DNA of 34,984 bases from positions 1 through 34,984 of the forward strand of contig CAYMTN010000028.1 in NCBI GenBank assembly GCA_964393335.1. The letters run 5' to 3'. How positions within the stretch are numbered: the first letter of the stretch is position 1; each line of letters begins with the position of its first letter. Made by a program: the position numbers and the translations under genes. The notes under the pieces are model-generated. The model searched no databases, had not been told where the DNA came from, and saw nothing but the letters and a program-made list of their open reading frames with translations. Source of the stretch: CAYMTN01 sp964393335 (lineage in GTDB: Bacteria > Chloroflexota > Anaerolineae > Aggregatilineales > Aggregatilineaceae). Positions 22,009-30,994 of the stretch are shown in pieces.

Positions 22009-24444
22009 GTGAGTGTGGCACACATCCTCGACACAATGGAATACGGCCCAGCCCCGGAGTCACCGGCTGTAGCACATGCCTGGCTGGAAAGTCACCAGCG
22101 CCAGTTCGATCTGTTCATCGACAACCAATGGCAGGCTCCGGCGAACGCCACGTATCTGGACGTGCGAAACCCGGCCACCGGCGAAAAGCTGGCACAGGTG
22201 GCGGACGCTGCCGACATCGGTGTCGACACGGCGGTTCAGGCTGCGCGCCGGGCGTTCAATACGTGGAGCAAAACAACCGGACATGCGCGCGCGCGTTACC
22301 TGTACGCCATCGCCCGCAACATCCAAAAACACGCCCGCCTGTTCTCCGTAATCGAGTCGATGGACAATGGCAAGCCGATCCGCGAATCGCGTGATATCGA
22401 CATTCCGCTTGTGATACGCCACTTTTATTACCATGCGGGCTGGGCGCAGCTTGCCGAAACCGAACTGTCTGGCTACCAGCCGCTCGGTGTGGTGGGGCAG
22501 ATCATCCCCTGGAACTTCCCCCTCTTGATGATGGCCTGGAAAATCGCCCCGGCGCTGGCGATGGGCAACACGGTTGTGCTGAAACCCGCGTCGTATACCC
22601 CGCTGACCGCCCTTCTGTTTGCCGAAGTGGTGGCCGAAGCGGGTTTGCCGCCAGGCGTCGTGAACATCGTGACCGGCAGCGGCGGTGAGACGGGCGCGTC
22701 CGTCGTGGCGCACCCAGATATCGACAAGATCGCGTTCACCGGCTCGACGCAGGTGGGCCGTATCATCCGGCGCGCTACGGCAGGCACGGGCAAACGGCTT
22801 TCGTTGGAACTGGGCGGTAAATCGCCGTATATCGTCTTCGATGATGCCGATCAGGATGCGGCTGTCGAGGGCCTGGTCGATGCCATCTGGTTCAACCAGG
22901 GCCAGGTATGCTGCGCAGGCTCGCGCCTGTTAGTTCAAGAAAACATCGCCAATCGTTTTCTGGCGAAAGTCCGTGACCGGATGGCGCATCTGCGCACCGG
23001 GGATTCGCTGGACAAAGCCATCGACCTGGGCGCTGTGGTGGACCCGGTCCAGTATGAAACCATTGACCGCTGGGTCAAACTGGGTGTATCAGAAGGCGCG
23101 ACGATCTTTCAACCTGACGGCCCAATGCCGGAGCGCGGCTGCTTTTACCCGCCGACCCTGTTGACGGATGTTTCGCCCGCCGCAACGGTCGTTCAAGAGG
23201 AAATTTTCGGTCCGGTGCTGGTTGCCATGACGTTCCGCACGCCCGCTGAAGCGATTCAACTGGCGAACAATACCCGCTATGGACTGGCGGCCAGCGTCTG
23301 GAGTGAAAACATCAACCTGGCGCTTGAGGTCGCGCACAAAGTCAAGGCCGGGAGCATCTGGATCAACTCGACGAATCTGTTTGACGCAGCGTCTGGTTTT
23401 GGCGGCTACCGGGAAAGCGGATACGGACGGGAAGGCGGCAGAGAAGGGCTGCTGGAATACGTGCGCCCCGTGTGGCAGTCCAGGCCAAGACCCCTCACGC
23501 CGGACGAACAACGGGCGCTCGACCTGAAGGCATGGTCCAGCGACAAACCGGCTTTCCCACCCGCGCTGAATTCACGTTCCGGCGCTGACGGCCTGCCGCC
23601 GCTGGATCGCACCGCCAAGCTGTATGTCGCGGGAAAACAGAAGCGCCCGGATGGCAATTACAGCCGCCCCATTTTCGATCCGGCAGGGCATGAAATCGGG
23701 CAGGTGGGTGAAGGCAACCGCAAAGATATCCGGGATGCCGTCGAGGCGGCCCATGCTGCGCGGGGCTGGGCGGATCGTTCGCCGCACAACCGCGCCCAAA
23801 TCCTGTATTACATCGCCGAAAATCTCGCCATTCGCCGCGACGAATTCCGGCAGCGGCTCGCCACCATGACCGGCTGTTCGGCGGACGACGCGCAGCAAGA
23901 GATCGATCTATCGATCGATCGACTCTTTACCTACGCGGCGTGGGCCGATAAATTCGGTGGAACCGTGCAGGAAACAACGCTGCACGGGCTGGTCGTTGCA
24001 TCTCATGATTATCTCGGCGTGATCGGCATTGCCTGCCCGGACGAATACCCGCTGCTGGCGTTCGTGTCGTTGGTGGGACCGGCCATCGCGCGTGGTAATA
24101 CGGTGATCGTCATCCCGTCCGAACGGTACCCGCTGGCCGCAACCGACTTTTACCAGATACTCGATACGTCCGATTTGCCATCTGGCGTCATCAATATCGT
24201 GACCGGTGCGCGTGATCACCTGACCCGGACACTGGTCGAACACGAAGACGTAGACGCCATGTGGTATTTTGGCGGCGCGGAAGGCAGTCATTTCGTAGAA
24301 CTGCTGTCTGTCTCGAACTTGAAGCGTACCTGGGTCGATTATGGCCAGCCGCGCGATTGGGCCGATCACCGTCAGGGTTCCGGTGAGGAGTTCCTGCGCG
24401 CATCCATTCAAGTCAAAAATACGTGGGTGCCGACTGGCGTGTGA
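22009..24444 (+). CDS. ALDH16-type aldehyde dehydrogenase with a second, non-catalytic ALDH domain
   Basis: The 811-residue protein begins at a GTG, chosen because AAGGAGG lies about seven bases upstream, 14 bases after deoC. Residues 30-500 form a full aldehyde dehydrogenase: IIPWNFP (165-171), FTGSTQVG (243-250), catalytic Glu267 in LELGGK, and the catalytic Cys301 in GQVCCAGSR. Residues about 525-811 repeat the ALDH NAD-binding half (CPDEYPLLAF, RGNTVIVIPSERYPLA, SGVINIVTGARD) but have no catalytic cysteine motif and end with EFLRASIQVKNTWVPTG. This two-domain design is that of the ALDH16 family, where the second domain is structural. The likely substrate is acetaldehyde from DeoC, by context. 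It is not a frameshifted pair, since one frame runs through both domains. Confidence 0.9.
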   Translation: MSVAHILDTMEYGPAPESPAVAHAWLESHQRQFDLFIDNQWQAPANATYLDVRNPATGEKLAQVADAADIGVDTAVQAARRAFNTWSKTTGHARARYLYAIARNIQKHARLFSVIESMDNGKPIRESRDIDIPLVIRHFYYHAGWAQLAETELSGYQPLGVVGQIIPWNFPLLMMAWKIAPALAMGNTVVLKPASYTPLTALLFAEVVAEAGLPPGVVNIVTGSGGETGASVVAHPDIDKIAFTGSTQVGRIIRRATAGTGKRLSLELGGKSPYIVFDDADQDAAVEGLVDAIWFNQGQVCCAGSRLLVQENIANRFLAKVRDRMAHLRTGDSLDKAIDLGAVVDPVQYETIDRWVKLGVSEGATIFQPDGPMPERGCFYPPTLLTDVSPAATVVQEEIFGPVLVAMTFRTPAEAIQLANNTRYGLAASVWSENINLALEVAHKVKAGSIWINSTNLFDAASGFGGYRESGYGREGGREGLLEYVRPVWQSRPRPLTPDEQRALDLKAWSSDKPAFPPALNSRSGADGLPPLDRTAKLYVAGKQKRPDGNYSRPIFDPAGHEIGQVGEGNRKDIRDAVEAAHAARGWADRSPHNRAQILYYIAENLAIRRDEFRQRLATMTGCSADDAQQEIDLSIDRLFTYAAWADKFGGTVQETTLHGLVVASHDYLGVIGIACPDEYPLLAFVSLVGPAIARGNTVIVIPSERYPLAATDFYQILDTSDLPSGVINIVTGARDHLTRTLVEHEDVDAMWYFGGAEGSHFVELLSVSNLKRTWVDYGQPRDWADHRQGSGEEFLRASIQVKNTWVPTGV

Positions 24445-24487
24445 CGGCGTTCGCGCTGCGTGGGCGGCAAATGGTCCCTGTGATCAC

Positions 24488-24523
24488 ATCAGCCCTGGAC
24501 AAGTTGGCCCGTCCAGGGCTGAT
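24488..24523. terminator. 13-bp-stem hairpin between convergent genes
   Basis: ATCAGCCCTGGAC (24488-24500) and GTCCAGGGCTGAT (24511-24523) form a perfect 13-bp stem with a 10-base loop. It lies between the dehydrogenase stop and the GH18-like gene stop on the opposite strand. There is no T-run on either side, so termination may be factor-assisted or bidirectional. Confidence 0.55.
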
Positions 24524-24564
24524 GGTCGCAGGCGCGAAGACGCGTGCAGATCGCACGGCGCAGT

Positions 24565-25815
24565 TTATTGTTTCGACAGGGCGGCATAGGTCAGGTTCAG
24601 CAGCGAATTGGTCGCGTCGTCAAAGTTGAGCTGCCAGACCATAACGCCGCCCAACTGGCGTTGGCGGACATACGTGGCTTTGGCGCGAATCGATTGGGCG
24701 TCCTCATAACTGATGGCGATCCGCTCTTGAGGGTTATACATCCAGGGCGCGCTCACCTCTTCGTCGAAGAACTTGACGAAGTCGGGATCGTTCAGCAGCG
24801 GCAGCAGATCACGATAGTACAGGATTCCACCGGGGCGCGTGCCGGATGGCACACCGTCCGCCGGTTCGTACAGTCCCAGGTAGTCACCCTGCTGCACGTT
24901 GCGCCACGTCTGCCCATAAAATGGTATGCCGACGACGATTTTATCAGCGGGCACCCCGACATCCAGGTAATGACTCACCGCCGCATCGACATTGTAGCCA
25001 TTCTGCACGTCCGGGCCGCGTGGATCACGCGTATTGCTGTAGAGCGGCGCGTGATGGCTGGCCAGCGTGCTCCAATCGCCATGAAAGCCAAACGCCATGA
25101 GATTGATCCAGTCCAGGTACGGGTGAATCTGGTCCAGTTCCATGTTCTCCCACAGCGACTCAATGGCCGGGGCCAGGATCGTCAGCAGGTACTGTTTGCC
25201 GTCACGCGCGCCCGCTTCGTCAAGCTGCGCGCGCAGTTCAGCCAGCAGCAGCGTGAAGTTTCCGGTATCTTCGGGGCGGCCTGTGAACTGGCCGCCGCTG
25301 ACCGGGTAGCGCCAGTCAATGTCGATGCCGTCGAACAGGTACTGGCGTATGAATGCCACGCAGGACCGCGCAAACCGTTCGCGCGATTCGGGCGTGCGCG
25401 CCACGTCTGAAAAACGCTCCGAATAGTCCCACCCGCCCACCGTGAACAGGAGCTTGAGATTGGGATGTTCGCCGCGCAGCAGTTGTAACTGGCGGATATT
25501 GCCGCGCAGCCGCAGGTCGGGCGTATCGTCCGGGTACGAATACTGCGTGTCGGTCCACGTATCGCTGGATTCACATTGGCCGTTGACGGAAATGGTGCCC
25601 CATCCATAATTCAGCGCGGTCAGGTCTTCGGCGTTGATGTCGTTTACGGAGTATCCGTCGTAAACGGCGTACGACGGATAATAACCCACCAGACGATAGG
25701 CTGTGCTGCCGGTTTGACCGTGAGCGGTCCGTATTCCGGCAGCCGGTGACAGAACGGGTACCGCGATCACCGTGAGCAGAACCAGGATGCTCAAAAGTAG
25801 AGTGCGGGTCTTCAT
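24565..25815 (-). CDS. Secreted GH18 chitinase-like protein lacking the catalytic glutamate
   Basis: The protein has 416 residues from the ATG at 25815 (GAGG upstream), with a signal peptide (about 1-34). The rest is a GH18 TIM barrel: VGYYPSYAVY (43-52), FTVGGW (124-129), GIPFYGQTW (297-304), and GGVMVWQLNFDD (389-400). The active-site motif DxxDxDxE reads DGIDIDWR at 162-169: the acid/base Glu is Arg169. The codon is CGC, three changes away from a Glu codon, so a single sequencing error cannot explain it. The substrate motif MxYD reads MAFG (240-243), losing another Asp. It is therefore probably a glycan-binding pseudoenzyme (chi-lectin-like) outside the cell. It is the last gene of a unit with two glycosyltransferases, 29 bases after the GT-C gene. 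Confidence 0.9.
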   Translation of the reverse strand: MKTRTLLLSILVLLTVIAVPVLSPAAGIRTAHGQTGSTAYRLVGYYPSYAVYDGYSVNDINAEDLTALNYGWGTISVNGQCESSDTWTDTQYSYPDDTPDLRLRGNIRQLQLLRGEHPNLKLLFTVGGWDYSERFSDVARTPESRERFARSCVAFIRQYLFDGIDIDWRYPVSGGQFTGRPEDTGNFTLLLAELRAQLDEAGARDGKQYLLTILAPAIESLWENMELDQIHPYLDWINLMAFGFHGDWSTLASHHAPLYSNTRDPRGPDVQNGYNVDAAVSHYLDVGVPADKIVVGIPFYGQTWRNVQQGDYLGLYEPADGVPSGTRPGGILYYRDLLPLLNDPDFVKFFDEEVSAPWMYNPQERIAISYEDAQSIRAKATYVRQRQLGGVMVWQLNFDDATNSLLNLTYAALSKQ

Positions 25816-25844
25816 GGGTTTATGACCTCGATTTGGCTTCACGC

Positions 25845-27413
25845 TCAATTGGGAAGCTCGATGCTGGCCGTAGCCGGGATACAATCCGCTTTTCGGACCT
25901 GTCGGATTTCAACCGGCCAGCCGTTGTTAGGATATGTCATCAGGACTTCGGACTGCTCGATGGTCCGGCGCATCAGTTCCATGTCGAATGTCTGGATATC
26001 CGCGAACACCTGCGGCGTAGCGACAACATAGTCGATGTTGCACACGTCATCACCCAGCAGTGTAAACTTGACTGCCGGGTCGGTATCCACACGCCAATAA
26101 CTCTGCGTGTTGGGATGCGTTTCGCGCAGCCACACAAACGCATAATCATCTGTGACGACGACCGCGTCTTGTGGCAGGTTGTTAGCGGCCCATTCAGCCG
26201 CCTGAATCTGCCCGTCAACCTGATTTTCAGTATAGACATCCAGCCGGTGTGAGTAGAACGACCAGAATGGATACAACATCACGATAACGGCAGCCGGGGC
26301 CAGAACATACCTGAATCCGTTGTTCATCCGGCCCAAAGCCTGTTCGACTTTGCCGGTTACCACCCCGATGCCCAACGCCAGAAACGGCAGCAGCAGCACC
26401 ACCTCAAACACGTAAACCGGACCGCCGAACAACAAGTGTACGAATTCGGCGACCAGTATTGCCAGTACAGGCCGGATTTCGCGGTGATCGATGGCCAACA
26501 GCGCGACGAAGATACAGTTGATCAAACCGATGTAGATGATCACCGGGTCTGCAACCGGATTCTTGAGATCGGTCCACTGCTCGAACGCCGCCGCCAGCCC
26601 GCTGCCGTAGTTCAGAAAACGCCCGGTATTCGGCCCGCGATCACTCAGCCGTTCCAGCAGGCTCACATGCGGGAAGCTGCCCCCTAACCATGAACCTTCG
26701 GGGAACAGCTCCTCTTTCATCTGCGCGTACATCGGATAGAAAGAAGCCACCAGCAGCACGATGGTCAGCCACAAGACAACGGCAAACCGGCGGTGTTCCT
26801 TAGAGGCCGACGAGTACACTATGTAGAGGAACGCGGGTATAAAAAAGAGCGCCGATTCTTCGGTCAGAAAAGCCAGCCCTAACACGAACGCGCTAAGATA
26901 GTAGTGCATCAGGGTGCGTTTTTCGCCCACGATCAGATACAGCGCCGCGAGCAGCAGCACGACCATGATATTTTCCATGTGAACGACGCGCTGCGTGGAG
27001 GTGGTCAGCGGAGAGAACGCAAAGATCAATGCTGCGACGATAGAGGCTACCTCGCTGCGCGTGATCTTTTTCGCATTCAGATAGACTAACGCCGTGGCTA
27101 CAATGTGCATACCCAGCATCAGAATGCGGCCAGAGTTTAAGGGGAACCCGTAAGCTGACGGCCCCCCGATCAGCAGGTCCCACCCGGCCAGCACGATCGG
27201 GCCGCCGGGCGGGTCTTCGTAGGAATACGTGTACGGCGACAGCTTGCCGTGTTCGGCCACGCTCCAACCGTTGGCGATGTGTGTCCCCTCTTCGTCATGA
27301 TAGTACGGGAACTTGAACATGTTCTGGGATTGGGCGACGGCCACGATCAGCAGCAGCGCCGCCAGAATGAACATGGACTTACGGTCTTCTTTGAAAACGC
27401 TTGGCATCAACAT
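25845..27413 (-). CDS. GT-C (GT39/ArnT-like) membrane glycosyltransferase
   Basis: This 522-residue protein has about ten transmembrane helices between residues 12 and 385 and a soluble C-terminal domain (about 395-522). Just after the first helix is FKFPYYHDEEGTHIANG (34-49), with acidic residues Asp40-Glu41 in the place of the catalytic acidic motif of GT39/GT83 transferases that use polyprenyl-phosphate sugars. EDPPGGP (66-72) follows in the same loop. Such enzymes transfer sugars on the outer face of the membrane. The ATG lies two bases after the stop of the polysaccharide synthase gene, so the two are translationally coupled. Acceptor and donor are unknown. I infer it decorates the polymer or a surface protein made with its neighbour. 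The family call is by motif and topology. Confidence 0.75.
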   Translation of the reverse strand: MLMPSVFKEDRKSMFILAALLLIVAVAQSQNMFKFPYYHDEEGTHIANGWSVAEHGKLSPYTYSYEDPPGGPIVLAGWDLLIGGPSAYGFPLNSGRILMLGMHIVATALVYLNAKKITRSEVASIVAALIFAFSPLTTSTQRVVHMENIMVVLLLAALYLIVGEKRTLMHYYLSAFVLGLAFLTEESALFFIPAFLYIVYSSASKEHRRFAVVLWLTIVLLVASFYPMYAQMKEELFPEGSWLGGSFPHVSLLERLSDRGPNTGRFLNYGSGLAAAFEQWTDLKNPVADPVIIYIGLINCIFVALLAIDHREIRPVLAILVAEFVHLLFGGPVYVFEVVLLLPFLALGIGVVTGKVEQALGRMNNGFRYVLAPAAVIVMLYPFWSFYSHRLDVYTENQVDGQIQAAEWAANNLPQDAVVVTDDYAFVWLRETHPNTQSYWRVDTDPAVKFTLLGDDVCNIDYVVATPQVFADIQTFDMELMRRTIEQSEVLMTYPNNGWPVEIRQVRKADCIPATASIELPN

Positions 27414-27415
27414 TG

Positions 27416-30400
27416 TTAGGCTACCCCACTGAGCTGGCTCTGGCGATGCAGGTTAGCATGTGCGGTCTTTTCCCAGCTACCCTGGCGTGTCATCATACGA
27501 ATCACAGCGCGGAACGCGGCCACCGACAGCATCAACTGGTACGGGTAGTAGTAGACGATCATTCGCAGCGTGAAGAACATCGGTAGATGTTCGCCGTATG
27601 CTTTGGTGAATTCACGGATACCAACCAGGCTGGTCACCATTTGCGCCAGCAGGATGTAAATCGGCACGTACGACAGCATGGCAATCGGCACGGGAATCCG
27701 CTGCGTGAGCGCGATGTACAGGCCAACCGGGATGAAGAAGATCATCGACGCTTGCAGCAGCGAGTTCAACAGGATGTACAACGCGACGATTTTTTGTTTC
27801 ATGGACGGCAGTTTTGCCCAGCCGCCCTTGAGAAAGATCTGGTAGAAGCCCTGGCACCAGCGCGTGCGCTGCTTGATGAAATTCTCCGCTGTATCGGGCG
27901 TTTCTTCACGCGTGGCGTGTTCGGCATCATAGACGATCTGAATCTTGGCTCCCATTTGGGTCAGACGCAGGCCGATGTCTGCATCTTCGGTCAGGCACTG
28001 TTCGTCCCAGCCGTTAAGCCGCTCCATCCAGTGCCGCTTGAAGAAGACGGTGTTGCCGCCCAACGGCGTCACGTTGAATTTGCGCGTGAAGGCGTGCAGC
28101 CCGGATTTGAACCAGAAGAAATACTCCAACACGGTGAACGCCGAGAACCATGACGAGCCGAAGTTCATCAACTGCACACCGGACTGCACAACATCGGCCT
28201 CATCACGAACCATGACCGTGTTCACGATGTTATAGATATCAGGATGCGGTTCATCCTCAGCATCGAAGATGCACACCACGTCCTTCGTCGCTTCTTTCAA
28301 CCCCTTATTCAGGCCATTCGGCTTGTTGCGCGGGCCATCGGTGAACGTGATCAACCGGATGTTGTCCCGGCCCAATTCCTCGATTACTTCCTTCGCCGCG
28401 CGGATGGTGGCGTCATCATCCTCGTCGCGGATCAGAATCAGGATTTCTTTGAGATGCTCAGGATAGTCGATCCGGTCAACGGTCCGGATCGTATCCTTGA
28501 TCACGGACTCTTCGTGCCGCGCCGGCACCAGGGCCGTGAAGGAATACTGCGGCTCAACGAATTCGCGCGGGGATTGGTATTCGTCAGCAACTTCCGGATT
28601 GTTCCAGGTGTAAGTCATCCAATAGATCGTGAAGAAGCCCTGCGGAATCAAGATGATGACCATCAGAATGATGATGAGGGCAGCCAGCGTGGGCCGGTCG
28701 GCGGTCAGGAAATCACGAACCGGCGTAGGAACGATCGCGATAAACGGCGCTGACAACACTTCCCCCAGCGAATCCGGCGAATTGATCACCAGTGAGTTGG
28801 GGGTGGTCGTATCGATCTGTGTGGGCACAAGCCCCTGTTCTGCCGAGAACTCAAAATTGAATGGGCGTTCCTGTCCGTCGATGGTCAAGATACGGCGCGC
28901 GTCACTGGCCGGTTGCGCCAGCGGATCGGGTGATGCGGTCACGGCGCTCGCAGGCGGATCGGTGACCTGCGGGGATGCCGTATCGGCCAGCAGCGATCCC
29001 AACGGCGGTTCGTCTACAGCCACCTCAAAATACATGTCATCCGCCAGTTCCATGCCGTCATTGCTGACAACGGAGAACGTCAGTTTGTACTCACCGGAAG
29101 CGAGCAGGCTTGTATCGAGATCGTACGCGAACGGTTCCTCGGTGAACGAGACCAGCGGATACCCGTTGATCGCCAATTCGGCGCTTTTCACCGATGTTGA
29201 GTCCATGAGCTGGACCGTGATCGGCACAATGTTGTTCACCAGGTCAGCGACCGATGGCAGCACACCGGAGTCTGGGGAATCGGGAGACTGAACAACGGTT
29301 TCACCAGAGGTCGGGGCCGGTTCCGCCGGCTGGGATGCAGCCTCTTCAGCCGATGGTCCGGTTGGCACGTTCAAGGCCGCGATGCTGTTTGCGAGCGGCG
29401 GGATCGGCCCAGTCAACACGGGCTGGCTGTTAGCGGCATCAGGAACCAGGCCCAGATCGGGCGTGTCGGAAACGAGCGGATCGATCGTCGTCGTGTCGGG
29501 CTGGCGGATATCGGCCACATCATACAACCAGGCTGCCGTGTACCCTTCGATGCCGTCGGCGGTCCGGACCTTCACCCACTGCCCATCGACTCCGATGCGA
29601 GGCAGGGCAACCTCAACCGGTTCGATGACCTCGATAGGCTGGTCTTCGGAGACAACATCAACTACCTGCCCGTCAATGGGAGTGGCACGAACGCGAATAT
29701 CGCTCCATTTTGGCTGTAAGTAGAGTCCGCCGGTTTGATTCGGGTCCGCTGTGGAAGTCGTCGTATCTGCTGGCACAGCGGTCACCGGTGACACAACGAG
29801 GTTGTCAACGGCATATAACCAGGCCGCCGTGTATCCTTCTTTGCCTTCGGGGGTGAGAATCTGGACCCACTGGCCGCTTTTGCCGATTTTCGCCTGGGCC
29901 GTAGAGACTGGCTCAAGTACCTGGACCACTTCACCCAGGTTCACCACTTCAACCACCTGACCGTCAACAGGCCGGGTCCGCACCCGGACCTCGTCACTTT
30001 CGGCACGGATAAACAACGCTGCGACGTTGTTAGCCTGTGGGGTAACCGGCGCGACAGGTACCGGGGCGGCAATGTTGGCAACATCCGGCGTCACCGCGTT
30101 GGCAATCGCATACAACCACGCGGCGGTATACCCTGTTGTGCCGTCCTGTTTGCGAACCTCGACCCATTGATCGTACACGCCGATTTTGTTCTGGGCGATA
30201 GTGGCTGGCTCTACCACCTGGATAACCTCGCCAAGATTGACCAGATCGATAATCTGTCCATCGACCGGCGTGCTGCGAATGCGGATCGCGTCGCTCTTCG
30301 GCACCAGGAATAACGATGCAGCGGCGTTGTCCGCTGGTGCTGCAACCGGTTCGGGGAGCGGAATATTGGGTTTGACGGATGCTGGTCTGTTCCCGTCATC

Positions 30401-30748
30401 AGCTTGAAGGTCCAACGTCCCATTCCGGGCCGCGCCATTCCCTGCCGATGGTTCGTCGGTTATGGCAGTTACGCCCCCCGGCAGCAGGCTGCCAGCGTTT
30501 GACGTGATCCCGGTTGCCTGATCGCACCCATCTGCTGACAGGTCGGCTACGTGACTGCCATCGAACGGTGACGCACTAGCGCCGCATTGTTGTGCGATTT
30601 GACCAATCGGATCGGGCGCGTTCATGGTGGCGGAATCGTCGTGTACCTGGCTATCCACCTCGGCAAAAGCCTTTGAGGCCGCCGGTGCGACGACCAACAT
30701 AGCAACGATGATGAACACGATAAATAGAGCTTTGTTGGTACCGTTCAT
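27416..30748 (-). CDS. GT2 polysaccharide synthase with three extracytoplasmic SH3 domains and an Ig-like domain
   Basis: This 1110-residue protein has an N-terminal signal or anchor helix (about 6-29). Three bacterial SH3 repeats follow (about 145-217, 243-316, 341-413), each with R-R-TP-DGQ-h-VV and ending GYTAAWLY. Pro/Ser/Asp-rich linkers lead to an Ig-like domain (about 505-578) and a transmembrane helix (686-711). The cytoplasmic GT2 domain (about 735-970) carries all processive-synthase motifs: an RDEDDD stretch (774-779), DxD-like DAED (829-832), TED (920-922) and QRTRW (960-964). About four more membrane helices close the protein (987-1085). There is no PilZ domain, so no sign of cyclic-di-GMP control. 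Cellulose, chitin and hyaluronan synthases share this core; the polymer is unknown. The SH3/Ig part would lie outside and may bind wall or polymer. GGGAG precedes the ATG. It is the first gene of the three-gene unit. Confidence 0.9.
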   Translation of the reverse strand: MNGTNKALFIVFIIVAMLVVAPAASKAFAEVDSQVHDDSATMNAPDPIGQIAQQCGASASPFDGSHVADLSADGCDQATGITSNAGSLLPGGVTAITDEPSAGNGAARNGTLDLQADDGNRPASVKPNIPLPEPVAAPADNAAASLFLVPKSDAIRIRSTPVDGQIIDLVNLGEVIQVVEPATIAQNKIGVYDQWVEVRKQDGTTGYTAAWLYAIANAVTPDVANIAAPVPVAPVTPQANNVAALFIRAESDEVRVRTRPVDGQVVEVVNLGEVVQVLEPVSTAQAKIGKSGQWVQILTPEGKEGYTAAWLYAVDNLVVSPVTAVPADTTTSTADPNQTGGLYLQPKWSDIRVRATPIDGQVVDVVSEDQPIEVIEPVEVALPRIGVDGQWVKVRTADGIEGYTAAWLYDVADIRQPDTTTIDPLVSDTPDLGLVPDAANSQPVLTGPIPPLANSIAALNVPTGPSAEEAASQPAEPAPTSGETVVQSPDSPDSGVLPSVADLVNNIVPITVQLMDSTSVKSAELAINGYPLVSFTEEPFAYDLDTSLLASGEYKLTFSVVSNDGMELADDMYFEVAVDEPPLGSLLADTASPQVTDPPASAVTASPDPLAQPASDARRILTIDGQERPFNFEFSAEQGLVPTQIDTTTPNSLVINSPDSLGEVLSAPFIAIVPTPVRDFLTADRPTLAALIIILMVIILIPQGFFTIYWMTYTWNNPEVADEYQSPREFVEPQYSFTALVPARHEESVIKDTIRTVDRIDYPEHLKEILILIRDEDDDATIRAAKEVIEELGRDNIRLITFTDGPRNKPNGLNKGLKEATKDVVCIFDAEDEPHPDIYNIVNTVMVRDEADVVQSGVQLMNFGSSWFSAFTVLEYFFWFKSGLHAFTRKFNVTPLGGNTVFFKRHWMERLNGWDEQCLTEDADIGLRLTQMGAKIQIVYDAEHATREETPDTAENFIKQRTRWCQGFYQIFLKGGWAKLPSMKQKIVALYILLNSLLQASMIFFIPVGLYIALTQRIPVPIAMLSYVPIYILLAQMVTSLVGIREFTKAYGEHLPMFFTLRMIVYYYPYQLMLSVAAFRAVIRMMTRQGSWEKTAHANLHRQSQLSGVA

Positions 30749-30882
30749 GGTTATATCTCCCTGAATCTCGTGCGTTCACGGGAACGAAAAATCTACGGAT
30801 GGAAAATTGGGTGAAAACCGGATTGGTAAAGCGGCGGAAAAGAGTCGTGTATTGGTCTAAATCCTGCAACTATGCGCCCGCT

Positions 30883-30914
30883 TACAGGATTGGTACTCTA
30901 GTACCCTGTAGAGT
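30883..30914. repeat. Overlapping, mutually exclusive inverted repeats in the synthase leader
   Basis: GGTACT (30892-30897) pairs with AGTACC (30900-30905), extended outward by TACAG (30883-30887) with CTGTA (30906-30910) across a 4-base bulge. A second pairing, ACTCTA (30895-30900) with TAGAGT (30909-30914), uses the same bases. It lies downstream of the predicted promoter, so it is in the transcribed leader; it may be an operator or an RNA switch-like structure. Confidence 0.45.
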
Positions 30915-30965
30915 CTAGGAAAGAGCCGTCAAATTGCCAATTTAAATTTGATTAAAATCTATATA

Positions 30966-30994
30966 ATTAAAAATATATGAATTACAGTCGTCAA
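30966..30994 (-). promoter_or_regulatory. Promoter of the polysaccharide synthase unit
   Basis: On the minus strand TTGACG (30989-30994) and TTTAAT (30966-30971) are 17 bases apart, each matching five of six consensus bases. It would give a leader of about 210 bases before the synthase ATG. Confidence 0.6.

Noticed and set aside
22009..24444. The ALDH gene as two genes fused by error
   Set aside because: One frame is open through both domains and the arrangement matches the known ALDH16 design.
25308..25332. Loss of the GH18 glutamate as a sequencing error
   Set aside because: CGC needs three substitutions to become a Glu codon and the flanking frame is intact.
24544..25410. Plus-strand 288-residue open frame
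   Set aside because: It is antisense to the GH18-like gene, which has full family motifs; the plus-strand product resembles no family.
29380..30320. Tandem DNA repeat or CRISPR-like array
   Set aside because: The repeated pattern is three diverged SH3-coding units of about 290 bases, not short identical repeats with spacers.
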